The notes under the pieces are model-generated. The model saw only the letters and a list, made by a program, of their open reading frames with translations, was not told where the DNA came from and searched no databases. Source: Erythrobacter sp. BLCC-B19 (GTDB lineage Bacteria > Pseudomonadota > Alphaproteobacteria > Sphingomonadales > Sphingomonadaceae). From it: a stretch of DNA of 64,000 nucleotides. Location of the stretch: positions 3,184,001 through 3,248,000 of the forward strand of contig NZ_CP117516.1 of assembly GCF_028621955.1 (NCBI RefSeq). Reading direction: 5' to 3'. The translations under genes were made by a program, and so were the position numbers. Below are positions 56,781 to 64,000 of this stretch, in pieces; positions within the stretch are counted from its first letter, which is position 1, and every line of letters begins with the position of its first letter.

Positions 56781-57027
56781 GGTAATTGTACTCGCAAATA
56801 TGCTGCGACGCGCGCTGGGCTGCCCTGCCGCAATGCGGTCACAGGCACGCCACGCGCGGCGCGGGGGTTGAAACCGCCCGCGTGAAAAGGGAAGTCTTGG
56901 GGGTAGAACCGAGGCGCGGCCGGGGCGGATGCTTTCAGAATTCCGCCGCTTCACGCATGGCTAGCGCGCTTCGATGGCGGCCATATGGCGCCTCGGTGCC
57001 TGAATGTCAAAGGATAAGGGTCTGGCC

Positions 57028-57450
57028 CTAAAGGTTGGGCTGGAAGAAGGATGCGACCTCAACCTTGCCCTCATAGGCGCCGGCCACCGGATTGCCCGCC
57101 GAGTCACGGGCAGGTTCGAAGGCGAAGGCGCGCGAGAAGGCGCGGCACAGATCACGTTCGGTCACCAGCAGCCGGAAATCCCGCGAGAAGCTGCAACCGG
57201 TCACCTTGCCATCGGTGTCGACCGTGAGGGTGTAGCCCAGCACTTGCGAGAACATCCCGGCCTGAATGAGCCGGCGATAGAGCCGTTCGTAATTGATTTC
57301 GGTCAGCCGCGGTGCCGGAGAGGCATCGCTGACAAGCGCCGTGACAGCGCTGAATTCGACAGCGGCGGGGAGCGGTGCCTCAGCAGCAAGAGGAGCGGAT
57401 GCTGCGACAGCGGCGCAACAGGCGGCGAACTTGAACACGGTCTGAGTCAT
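57028..57450 (-). CDS. Exported TonB C-terminal-domain-like protein
   Basis: 140 residues from ATG 57450. Signal peptide (VFKFAACCAAVAASAPLAA), then a TonB-C-like fold: YERLYRRLIQAGMFSQVLGYTLTVDTDGKVTGCSFSRDF, CRAFSRAFAFEPARDSAGNPVAG, closing strand EGKVEVASFF. Two Cys in the mature part (GCSF, LCRAF) may pair, as in its neighbour. It lies 64 nt downstream of a paralogue on the same strand. Function unknown. Confidence 0.68.
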   Translation of the reverse strand: MTQTVFKFAACCAAVAASAPLAAEAPLPAAVEFSAVTALVSDASPAPRLTEINYERLYRRLIQAGMFSQVLGYTLTVDTDGKVTGCSFSRDFRLLVTERDLCRAFSRAFAFEPARDSAGNPVAGAYEGKVEVASFFQPNL

Positions 57451-57514
57451 GTTGTGCCCTTTCCATTCTGCGATCATGGAAACGGCTGAAATACAACATA
57501 GTTCCGCCGAAGCG

Positions 57515-57913
57515 TCAATCCTTCTGGCGGATCTCCAGGAAGTTGAGCCGCCCTTCATAGCTGCCCTCGACCGGCGCGCCGCTGGCGTCCTGCGCGGGTT
57601 CGAAGGTGTGGTGCTTCATCAGCACCTCGCACAGCTTGTCATTGACGTAGTTCATCCGGAATTCTTCGGCGAGCTGGCAATCGGTGGGCGTGCCCGAGCT
57701 GTCGACTTCGAGGGTATATTCCACCTCGCTGCGCCACACGCGCAAACGCGACGCGCTCTTGAGGAATTCGCGCTCGCCATCGAAGGACACCAGCCGCACC
57801 GGCTTGACCCCCGGCTGCGCCGCCCCCTCGTTCGCGGCCTCTTCCTGCGCCTGCACCGGGACGCAGACCGCACCGAGGGTTGCGACGAGAGAAAGAATGA
57901 AAGCGCGCTTCAT
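57515..57913 (-). CDS. Exported TonB C-terminal-domain-like protein, tandem paralogue
   Basis: 132 residues from ATG 57913. Signal peptide MKRAFILSLVATLGAVCVPVQAQ. The mature domain shares the layout of the next gene: VEYTLEVDSSGTPTDCQLAEEF, LCEVLMKHHTFEPAQDASGAPVEGSYEGRLNFLEIR. The common pattern is strand, D-C or G-C, then LC-x(8)-FEPA-x-D-xx-G-x-P-V-x-G-x-YEG. It has no membrane anchor or proline spacer, so it is not a classical TonB. Confidence 0.68.
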   Translation of the reverse strand: MKRAFILSLVATLGAVCVPVQAQEEAANEGAAQPGVKPVRLVSFDGEREFLKSASRLRVWRSEVEYTLEVDSSGTPTDCQLAEEFRMNYVNDKLCEVLMKHHTFEPAQDASGAPVEGSYEGRLNFLEIRQKD

Positions 57914-58169
57914 GGGGCTGCCTTGCTGTTCGTGAAGGGGGATCGGCACCGCTTGGCGGCCCCGGTTGTCTTCAAGAATACGCAATTGCCAGGCCTGCGC
58001 AATTCTTCCGCGACGAGCCGTGCAAATCGGTTGAATCTTGCTGCGACGCACAATGCTTCAGCAATTTTGCTGCTGGCCGATGAATTTTTGCAAGACTTGG
58101 CCGAAACAACGCAACGCGCCCGCGCAATGCCGTGCCGCGGCTGTGGCAAATCGGTACCAGCGGGGCGGT

Positions 58170-59717
58170 TCAGCCCAGCCCGGCGACCTGCATCAGCGCG
58201 CGGGTGCTGGCATCGAAGCTGCCTTCACCGCTCTCGATCTGCTTGGCGATCGCCTTGCCCAGCTCCACCCCGAACTGGTCGAAGGGGTTGATCCCCATCA
58301 GCACGGCATTGGCGTAGGTGCGGTGTTCGTGGAACGCGATCAGCGCGCCCAGCGCCGCTGCGTCGCAATCATCGACGAGGAAGGTGGTCGAAGGCCGGTC
58401 GCCGGCATAGGCGCGCGCAGGATCGTCGGACGGCTTGCCCGCCATCAGCGCGGCACCTTGCGCCAGGCAGTTCATCAGCAGGATGCGGTGATGCGCCGGG
58501 TCGAGATCATCGCCCGGCGCGATGCTGGCGATGAAATCGACCGGGATCAGGTGCGTGCCCTGATGGAGCAGCTGGAACACCGCGTGCTGCGCGTCCGTCC
58601 CCACCCCGCCCCAGGTGATCGCAGCCGTCGGCCCGTCAACCGCAGCGCCGCTGGCGGTCACGCTCTTGCCGTTCGATTCCATTTCGAGCTGCTGGAGATA
58701 GTCGGGCAGCATCGCAAGGCGCTCGTCATAGGCGAAAACCGCGCGGGTCTGGCAGCCGCGCAGGCGCGTGTAATACTGGTCGCAGAAGGCGGCGAGAAGC
58801 GGGGCATTGGCCCGGCCAGCCTCGGCGCGGAAGTGATCGTCGACCGCCTTGGCGCCTGCCAGCATCTGGCGGAATTCGTCCATGCCGATCGCCAGCGCCA
58901 CCGGAAAGCCGATGCTCGAAAACAGTGAATAGCGCCCGCCCACGCTCTCCACGAAAGGCAGCACGCGGGTTTCGTCCACACCCCATTCGACCGCCTTTTC
59001 GGGCGAAGCGGTAAGCGCGATCACGCGGCCATCGGGATCTTCCACGCCGTTGTCAGCGAGCCATTTCAGCGCGCTGGCGGCATTGGTCATGGTCTCGATG
59101 GTGGTGAAGGTCTTGGAGGCAACCGCAATCAGCGTCGTTGCCGGATCGCAGGCGCGGAACGCTTGTTCCAGCGCGAGGCCATCGATGTTCGAGACGACAT
59201 GGACATCGACCAGCGCCAGATCGCGGGTCAGGGCGTCGATCGCGAGCGCCGGGCCGAGCGCCGATCCGCCGATGCCGATGGCGATGCAATGACGCACTTC
59301 GCCCAGCGCGCCTTCATGGATCGCCTCGACCAGCATCCCCATGCGGGCGAGCAGCGCTTCGGCTTCCTCGACCTGCGCGGGCGTTCCGCTGCCGCGCAGC
59401 GCGCCGTGGGTGGCAGCGCGGCCCTCGGTCGGGTTGACGATCCCGCCGCCGAACAGAGCCTCGCGCGCCGCATCGAACCCGGCCGCCTCGGCCAGAGCCT
59501 CGAAGGCGGTCAGTGCCTCGGGCGAGAGGTGGGTCTTGGAGAAATCGATCAGCATCCCTGCCTGCGCATCGCTGCCCGCCTCGACCGGCCAGGCGATCCG
59601 GCGGGTCAGAGCGGCGGGGCGATCGGGGTCGGCAGCGAAGAGTTCCGCCAGCGGGGCGTGCGATAGGCTGCGCACCTGCGCCCAAGCTGCTGCCATTGCC
59701 TCGTTCGCCGTCGCCAT
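58170..59717 (-). CDS. pgi: Glucose-6-phosphate isomerase
   Basis: 515 residues. Interconverts glucose-6-phosphate and fructose-6-phosphate. Motifs are IGIGGSALGPAL, SKTFTTIETMTNA, VGGRYSLFSSIGFPVALAIG, EMESNGKS with the catalytic Glu, WGGVGTDAQHAVFQLLHQGT, and NPFDQFGVELGK with the catalytic Lys near the end. ATG 59717 gives the usual N-terminus; 72 further codons upstream are open but overlap lepB control DNA. It diverges from lepB over 49 bp. Confidence 0.96.
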   Translation of the reverse strand: MATANEAMAAAWAQVRSLSHAPLAELFAADPDRPAALTRRIAWPVEAGSDAQAGMLIDFSKTHLSPEALTAFEALAEAAGFDAAREALFGGGIVNPTEGRAATHGALRGSGTPAQVEEAEALLARMGMLVEAIHEGALGEVRHCIAIGIGGSALGPALAIDALTRDLALVDVHVVSNIDGLALEQAFRACDPATTLIAVASKTFTTIETMTNAASALKWLADNGVEDPDGRVIALTASPEKAVEWGVDETRVLPFVESVGGRYSLFSSIGFPVALAIGMDEFRQMLAGAKAVDDHFRAEAGRANAPLLAAFCDQYYTRLRGCQTRAVFAYDERLAMLPDYLQQLEMESNGKSVTASGAAVDGPTAAITWGGVGTDAQHAVFQLLHQGTHLIPVDFIASIAPGDDLDPAHHRILLMNCLAQGAALMAGKPSDDPARAYAGDRPSTTFLVDDCDAAALGALIAFHEHRTYANAVLMGINPFDQFGVELGKAIAKQIESGEGSFDASTRALMQVAGLG

Positions 59718-59766
59718 CACCGTTCCCCTTTGCGCAATTGTGCAGGTGCGAGTAAGGGCAGAGGCG

Positions 59767-60600
59767 ATGGATGTTAAGCCCCAATCGCTCGGGTCGGCGA
59801 CGCCTGCCGCCCATAGCGCACCGCGCAGCGAGAGCTGGACGGGGTTTGTGTGGTTTATCATCAAGCTGTTGCTGGCCGTGCTGGCTTTCAGGGTATTCGT
59901 ATTCTCGCCCTTCTCGATCCCGACCGAGAGCATGCTGCCGCGCCTGATGACCGCCGACTATCTGCTGGCGGCCAAGTGGCCCTATGGCATTTCGCGCCAT
60001 TCGCTTCCGGTCGATCTGCCGCTGCCTGAGGGCCGCCTGTTCCCCCGCACGCCGGAGCGTGGGGACATCGTGATCTTCAAGCACCCGGTCGACGGGGTGG
60101 ACTACATCAAGCGCGTGATCGGCCTGCCGGGCGACCGTGTGGCGGTGAGCGGCGGGCAGGTGCGGCTCAACGGCGTGCCGATCCCGCGCGCACCGATCGC
60201 CGACGTGCTGGTGCCACTATCGCCGAACACGTCCTGCGGCTCTGGCGACCTCGCACGCCGCCCCGATGGCACCGCCGCCTGCCGCTATGCCGCCTTCCGC
60301 GAGACCCTGCCCGGCGGGCGCAGCTACACCGTCCTCGACATGGGCCTTACCCCTGCCGATGCCTATGCCGAACAGACCGTGCCGCCCGGCACGCTGTTCG
60401 TGATGGGCGACAACCGCGATGCCTCGCTCGACAGCCGCTTCGAGGCGGCGGCGGGGTTCGGCGTCGGTTTTGTCCCGCAAGACCTGCTGGTCGGCCGGGC
60501 AGGCGTGATCGTCTGGTCAACCGATGGCAGCGCCGCCTGGGCCCAGCCCTGGACATGGTTCTCCGCAGCCCGGTGGAACCGCATCGGAGACCTGTTGTGA
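59767..60600 (+). CDS. lepB: Signal peptidase I
   Basis: 277-residue type II membrane protease that removes signal peptides. One N-terminal transmembrane helix (about 26-46), then the catalytic Ser55 in IPTESMLPRL and Lys115 in VDYIKRVIGLPGD. GDNRDASLDSR and a C-terminal basic end complete the family boxes. An insertion with a disulfide-like Cys pair (TSCGSG, AACRYA) is common in alphaproteobacteria. The stop overlaps the rnc GTG start. Confidence 0.95.
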   Translation: MDVKPQSLGSATPAAHSAPRSESWTGFVWFIIKLLLAVLAFRVFVFSPFSIPTESMLPRLMTADYLLAAKWPYGISRHSLPVDLPLPEGRLFPRTPERGDIVIFKHPVDGVDYIKRVIGLPGDRVAVSGGQVRLNGVPIPRAPIADVLVPLSPNTSCGSGDLARRPDGTAACRYAAFRETLPGGRSYTVLDMGLTPADAYAEQTVPPGTLFVMGDNRDASLDSRFEAAAGFGVGFVPQDLLVGRAGVIVWSTDGSAAWAQPWTWFSAARWNRIGDLL

Positions 60601-61286
60601 AGGCCAGCCTTGTCCCTGAAACCCGCGTCTGGCTGACCGACCAGGGCTTTGCCCCGGCCCAGGACGCGATCTGGCTGGAGGCGCTCACCCATGGCAGCTT
60701 CAACGGCTCGGGCCTTGGCGATGCGGCCGATTACCAGCGGCTCGAATTCCTCGGCGACCGGGTGCTGGGCCTGTCGGTTGCCGCGTGGCTGTTCCGCGCC
60801 GGCGACGCGCCCGAGGGGCGGCTCTCGCAGCGCCTCAACGCACTCGTCAGCGGGGCGACCTGTGCGCGGATTGCCCGCACCATCGGCCTGCCGCAGCACA
60901 TTCGTCTCGGCAAGCAGGCGCGCGACGATGGCGGTGCGGATAGCGACAAGATCCTCGGCGATGTGATGGAAGCGCTGATCGGCGCCTGCTTCATCGAGCA
61001 TGGCTTCGATGCCGCGCAGACCCTCATCTACCGCCTGTGGGCGCGCGAACTGGAGGGCGATGAGGGCAAGGCCAAGCACCCCAAGAGCGCGCTGCAGGAA
61101 TGGGCGGCGGGCAACCGCCGCGCGCCGCCGGTCTATGAAGTCACCGCCCGCTCCGGCCCGGATCACGCCGCGCGCTTTACCGTGCAGGTCTCGGTCCGCA
61201 ATGTCGGCGAGGCCGAGGCCACCGCCACCAGCAAGGGCGAGGCTGAAAGGCTCGCCGCCAAGGCCTTTCTGGAGCGCTTCGGGTAG
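60597..61286 (+). CDS. rnc: Ribonuclease III
   Basis: 229 residues. Cleaves double-stranded RNA, including rRNA precursors. The nuclease signature RLEFLGDRVLGL holds Glu50 and Asp54. A second acidic pair sits in DKILGDVMEALIGACFIEHG. The C-terminal dsRNA-binding domain starts near KSALQEWAAG and ends SKGEAERLAAKAFLER. The start is GTG at 60597, overlapping the lepB stop as GTGA, giving the classic lepB-rnc-era order. Confidence 0.96.
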   Translation: MKASLVPETRVWLTDQGFAPAQDAIWLEALTHGSFNGSGLGDAADYQRLEFLGDRVLGLSVAAWLFRAGDAPEGRLSQRLNALVSGATCARIARTIGLPQHIRLGKQARDDGGADSDKILGDVMEALIGACFIEHGFDAAQTLIYRLWARELEGDEGKAKHPKSALQEWAAGNRRAPPVYEVTARSGPDHAARFTVQVSVRNVGEAEATATSKGEAERLAAKAFLERFG

Positions 61287-61435
61287 CGCGTCTGGCCTTG
61301 CAGACGCCATGCAGGGACAGCGCGAATTCCCCCGGCACCGCGCGTCAGGAACCTGCAAAGACCCGCGCAAAGCCCGCCAAGGCACGCGATGCGCTGCCCT
61401 TCGACAAGTGCCGCCACTTTCGATATGAGCGCCGC

Positions 61436-62356
61436 ATGACAGACACCCCCCACTCCACCCGCTGCGGCGTCGTTGCCGTGCTCGGCGCGCCGAACGCCGG
61501 CAAGTCCACCCTCGTCAACGCACTGGTCGGCCAGAAGGTCGCGATCACATCGGCCAAGGCCCAGACCACCCGCGCGCGGATGCTCGGCATTGCGCTGCAT
61601 GAGCTGGAGGGCGTGCCGACCCAGATGATTCTCGTCGACACCCCCGGCATCTTCGCGCCCCGCCGCCGCCTCGACCGCGCGATGGTGAGCGCCGCGTGGG
61701 AGGGCGCCGAGGCGGCGGACGCGGTGCTGCTGATGGTCGATCCGATCAAGCAGCGCCGCCACGAGCTTGAGCCCCTGCTGGAGACGCTCGCGACCCGCCC
61801 CGAGCGCAAGATCCTCGTCCTCAACAAGGTCGACCGCGCCAAGAAGGAACCGCTGCTGGTGCTGGCGCAGGAGCTCACCGGCAAGGTCGATTTTGCCGAG
61901 GTGTTCTTCATCTCCGCCCTCACCGGAGAAGGCGTTCCCGAACTGAAGGACAACCTCGCCAAGCTGATGCCCGAGGGCGATTGGATGTATCCCGAAGATC
62001 AGGTCTCCGACGCCTCGGAACGCCTCCTCGCCGCCGAGATCACCCGCGAACAGCTCTACCAGCAGCTCCACGAGGAACTCCCCTATGACAGCGCGGTGCG
62101 GCCCGAGAAATACGAGGTGCGTCCCGATGGCTCCGTCGAAATCCACCAGCAGATCGTCGTCACCCGCGACAACCAGCGTGCGATCGTGCTCGGCAAGGGT
62201 GGCTCCAAGATCAAGGCGATCGGCGCGGCAGCACGGGCGGAACTGGCCGAGGTGCTGGGGGTGAAGGTGCACCTCTTCCTGCACGTCAAGGTGCTGGAGA
62301 ACTGGGCCGAGGACAAGGAAATCTTTGAGGAAATCGGGCTGGACTGGGTGCGGTGA
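61436..62356 (+). CDS. era: GTPase Era
   Basis: 306 residues. Binds the 3' end of 16S rRNA and helps 30S assembly. G1 GAPNAGKST at 17-25, G2 TTRAR, G3 DTPGIF, G4 NKVD, then a KH domain with VTRDNQRAIVLGKGGSKIKAIG, and the end VKVLENWAEDKEIFEEIGLDW. ATG 61436 is used; 46 codons upstream are open but lie in the rnc-era spacer. The stop shares one base with the ATG of the next gene (TGATG). Confidence 0.97.
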   Translation: MTDTPHSTRCGVVAVLGAPNAGKSTLVNALVGQKVAITSAKAQTTRARMLGIALHELEGVPTQMILVDTPGIFAPRRRLDRAMVSAAWEGAEAADAVLLMVDPIKQRRHELEPLLETLATRPERKILVLNKVDRAKKEPLLVLAQELTGKVDFAEVFFISALTGEGVPELKDNLAKLMPEGDWMYPEDQVSDASERLLAAEITREQLYQQLHEELPYDSAVRPEKYEVRPDGSVEIHQQIVVTRDNQRAIVLGKGGSKIKAIGAAARAELAEVLGVKVHLFLHVKVLENWAEDKEIFEEIGLDWVR

Positions 62357-62799
62357 TGGCTTCAATTCAAACACTGGTTGCGGGCGCAATTTGCTCCGAG
62401 CCTGCATCGGAAGACCAACTACAAGCGATCGAGCGGAGGCTTGGCCTCACATTGCCGCTGCCTTTGCGCACGCTTTACCTTCAGGCCAACGGGTTTCGCG
62501 AACCGCTTGGAAACGCTGCCTATCTCCTTTCGCTGGAAGAAATGGCCTCATTTACCGAGTACTTTTGGCGGGATTGGCCGCTCGATGCGCCACAAGGACC
62601 TGATTTCTCAGACTACATCGTGTTCGGTTCCTCCGGTGCCGACGAGCATTGGGCCATGCACATCGCCGCCCCTCATCAGGTGATCGGCTACCATCACCAC
62701 ATGGAAGGCACGCCAGAGGAACTCGGAAACGATTTGGGCGCGATCTTCATGCGCGACTTCGCCATCATGCGCGAGTTTGCAGACGGCCAACCTGATTGA
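62356..62799 (+). CDS. SMI1/KNR4 (SUKH) family protein
   Basis: 147 residues. Fits the SUKH fold: ASEDQLQAIERRLGLTLPLPLRTLYLQANGF is the conserved opening, then LLSLEEMASFTEYF, and IVFGSSGADEHWAMHI with the SGxGD-like loop, and IFMRDFAIMREF at the end. Many SUKH proteins neutralise contact-dependent toxins, others are housekeeping. Here it is translationally coupled to era, with no toxin gene near. Confidence 0.75.
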   Translation: MASIQTLVAGAICSEPASEDQLQAIERRLGLTLPLPLRTLYLQANGFREPLGNAAYLLSLEEMASFTEYFWRDWPLDAPQGPDFSDYIVFGSSGADEHWAMHIAAPHQVIGYHHHMEGTPEELGNDLGAIFMRDFAIMREFADGQPD

Positions 62800-62806
62800 T
62801 CGAATA

Positions 62807-62840
62807 CCGTCACCCCGTGCTTGACACGGGGCTGGGCTAG
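62807..62840. repeat. Left copy of inverted repeat flanking the GIY-YIG gene
   Basis: CCGTCACCCCGTGCTTGACA continuing CGGGGCTGGGCTAG; itself a hairpin CCCCGTG-cttga-CACGGGG. It matches the reverse complement of 63183-63214 with one mismatch in the first 28 nt. It contains the stop codon of the GIY-YIG gene. Confidence 0.85.
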
Positions 62841-63148
62841 TTTTGCGAGGCCTCCGGTGCGAACCATTGCTCCCACAGATCGTCCCAGTCAGGATTGTCC
62901 GCCTCGATCAGCGAAAACTTCCATTCGCGCCGCCATTTCTTGACCAACTTTTCGCGAGCGATGGCGCCTTCGATGGTGGCGTGGTGCTCGACATAAACCA
63001 GCCGCCGCTTGCCAAAGTCGCGGACATGCTGCGAGCCTTCGCCTTCGCGGTGCTGATAGACGCGCCGGATGGGATCAGCGGTTACACCGACATACATGCC
63101 GCCCCGATACCGGTTCGCCATGATGTAGAGCCAGCCGCCTTGTTCCAT
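62837..63148 (-). CDS. GIY-YIG nuclease-domain protein
   Basis: 103 residues, a minimal GIY-YIG domain of the UPF0213/YhbQ kind: WLYIMANRYRGGMYVGVTADPIRRVYQHR has the GIY-like and YIG-like strands and the catalytic Arg. VRDFGKRRLVYVE follows, and the metal-binding Glu lies in GAIAREKLVKKWRREWK. Predicted DNA nuclease of unknown role. It is bracketed by inverted copies of one repeat, one of which provides its stop codon, so it may move or have moved as a cassette. Confidence 0.85.
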   Translation of the reverse strand: MEQGGWLYIMANRYRGGMYVGVTADPIRRVYQHREGEGSQHVRDFGKRRLVYVEHHATIEGAIAREKLVKKWRREWKFSLIEADNPDWDDLWEQWFAPEASQN

Positions 63149-63182
63149 GCGGCTGTTATCGTTGTGAATGTCCGAAAAGAAA

Positions 63183-63214
63183 AGCCTAGCCCCGTGTCAG
63201 GCACGGGGTGACGG
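63183..63214. repeat. Right copy of inverted repeat flanking the GIY-YIG gene
   Basis: AGCCTAGCCCCGTGTCAGGC continuing ACGGGGTGACGG; inverted relative to the left copy at 62807-62840. Lies 34 nt upstream of the GIY-YIG start and 8 nt from the response-regulator stop. Confidence 0.85.
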
Positions 63215-63222
63215 AGGATTGA

Positions 63223-63858
63223 CTAACCCCGCCCCAGCTTCTCCAGCTTGGCCTTCAGCGCGGCCTCGTCGAACGGCTTGACGATGTAGTCGTCTGCCCC
63301 GGCCGCGATGCCGTCGTGGATGTCCTTGGCCTCGCCGTTCGAGGTGCAGAACACCACCACCGGCTCCTTGGGCGTGGGGATCGCGCGCAGCTTGGTGACG
63401 AAGGTGATGCCGTCCATTTCGGGCATATTCCAGTCGGTCAGCACCAGATCGGGCATGGCCTTCTTGCAGCGGGCGAGCGCTTCCTCGCCGTTTTCGGCCT
63501 CTACCGGCACATAGCCGAGGCTGATCGCGATCTTGCTCGATACCTTGCGGATCACCCGGCTGTCGTCGACGATCAGGCAGGTGCGCTGCGGCGCGCTTTG
63601 CACCTCGCGGCCGGGATAGCGGTCGCGCATCGCCTTGGCGGCGGCGACGATCGCGGCGGTGTCGTCGGCCTCGGACGCGGGCGCGGCAGGGGCACCGGCC
63701 GGGCGCGGGGCACCAGCGGCGGCCTCGGCCCGTGCGGCGTCCTGTTCAGCCGCGGCGGCGAGCACCTTCTCGTTCTGCGCGAGCTTTTCGGCGAGGGTCT
63801 TGCCCTCCAGCCCGGAGCGACGGTTGGGGCCGGAATTGCGCTTGATCAGGTTCTGCAC
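63223..63858 (-). CDS. CheY-like response regulator with Ala/Pro-rich N-terminal region
   Basis: 211 residues. About 90 N-terminal residues are a helical then Ala/Pro-rich segment (VQNLIKRNSGPNRRSGLEG, APRPAGAPAAPASE). Then comes a receiver domain: acidic pair Asp98-Asp99, phospho-acceptor Asp142 in LTDWNMPEMDG, CTSNGE for the Thr/Ser switch, and VKPFDE for the Lys. There is no output domain, so it acts by protein contact, as in chemotaxis. The GTG at 63858 comes 1 nt after the upstream gene's stop. Upstream ATG codons at 63885 and earlier are alternatives. Confidence 0.85.
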   Translation of the reverse strand: MQNLIKRNSGPNRRSGLEGKTLAEKLAQNEKVLAAAAEQDAARAEAAAGAPRPAGAPAAPASEADDTAAIVAAAKAMRDRYPGREVQSAPQRTCLIVDDSRVIRKVSSKIAISLGYVPVEAENGEEALARCKKAMPDLVLTDWNMPEMDGITFVTKLRAIPTPKEPVVVFCTSNGEAKDIHDGIAAGADDYIVKPFDEAALKAKLEKLGRG

Positions 63859-63859
63859 G

Positions 63860-64000
63860 TCAACGCCCCCCGCCCGCTGCGGCATAGGCCTGCGCGGCAA
63901 AATCATCCGAATAGGGATCGGCCTCCAGCGTGCCGACCACTTCGCCCGGGGTCACGCGGACATGGAGATAGGGCATCCAGACATCGCCGAATTCGGCCTT
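63860..64000 (-). CDS. 3' end of an unidentified gene, cut by the window edge
   Basis: The last 46 codons of a frame entering from the right: DVWMPYLHVRVTPGEVVGTL, then EADPYSDDFAAQAYAAAGGGR and stop. The stop lies 1 nt before the GTG of the response regulator, so the two form an operon. Too little is present to name the protein. A role in the same signalling pathway is only inferred from position. Confidence 0.6.
   Translation of the reverse strand, partial: KAEFGDVWMPYLHVRVTPGEVVGTLEADPYSDDFAAQAYAAAGGGR

Noticed and set aside
55104..56885. 593-codon plus-strand frame opposite the DEAD-box helicase
   Set aside because: Shadow of the helicase. Its Ala/Leu-rich start is the complement of the RGG tail, not a membrane protein.
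62356..63214. SUKH plus GIY-YIG as a two-gene defence or toxin-immunity system
   Set aside because: The genes are convergent, not co-transcribed, separated by a repeat, and neither has toxin or effector features beyond the nuclease fold. Kept only as separate observations.

Overview
The window is 64 kb of high-GC, densely packed chromosome. It looks like an alphaproteobacterium of the order Sphingomonadales, most likely Erythrobacteraceae. I infer this from the gene order and content: a DivL-type Tyr-box kinase in an operon with tsaE/amgK/murU/addB/addA, an ahcY neighbour, lepB-rnc-era, xerD beside aroK-aroB, AddAB in place of RecBCD, stand-alone TonB C-terminal-domain proteins and Flp pilins. 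No 16S rRNA gene is present, so the genus cannot be fixed. Almost everything is chromosomal housekeeping. I see no prophage, IS element, plasmid origin or CRISPR array.

Layout. 1-5.8 kb: tail of a TonB-dependent receptor, an EAL phosphodiesterase, NAD kinase, tRNA-Asn, a TonB-like periplasmic protein and a convergent pair of sulfur-type membrane transporters (YeeE/YedE and TSUP). 5.8-12.2 kb: secA with a small secreted protein upstream, another TonB-like protein, argJ with an inositol-phosphatase-family gene, and trxA. 12.2-23.4 kb: one long minus-strand gene train in transcription order divL, tsaE, amgK, murU, addB, addA, with stop/start overlaps of 4-8 nt. It joins cell-cycle signalling, tRNA modification, peptidoglycan recycling and double-strand-break repair. 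23.4-28.7 kb: ahcY with a palindromic putative operator, a Prx5 peroxiredoxin, a cytochrome b561/cytochrome c' operon, and folE with a structured leader. 28.8-30.7 kb: a minimal metallopeptidase, tRNA-Arg(ACG) followed by a decayed tandem duplication of its tail and terminator, mutT and two Flp pilins. 30.7-38.7 kb: M48 lipoprotein protease, accA, xerD, a 636-residue exported protein of unknown function, and aroK-aroB-GNAT.

39-51 kb is a long minus-strand cluster for propionyl-CoA catabolism: pccB, a small membrane protein, methylmalonyl-CoA epimerase, an enoyl-CoA hydratase homologue, methylmalonyl-CoA mutase, a winged-helix protein, bioB (biotin is the PCC cofactor), a secreted esterase, a DUF3445 protein, an LprI-like protein and pccA. 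pccA is split into two overlapping open frames by an apparent 1-nt shift. Palindromic dispersed repeats sit in the non-overlapping gaps of this cluster. 50.6-64 kb: a DadA-like FAD oxidoreductase, two Rossmann reductases, glutathione reductase, a DEAD-box helicase with an RGG/Q-rich tail, two tandem TonB-like periplasmic proteins, pgi, lepB-rnc-era, a SUKH protein, a GIY-YIG protein bracketed by inverted repeats, and a CheY-like regulator.

No obviously new multi-gene defence or biosynthetic system is visible. The points most worth checking are the split pccA, the Tyr-box DivL, the tRNA-Arg tail duplication, the repeat-bracketed GIY-YIG gene, the family of signal-peptide-bearing TonB C-terminal-domain proteins, and two candidate regulatory sites (ahcY operator, folE leader). 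All family assignments come from reading motifs, not from database searches.
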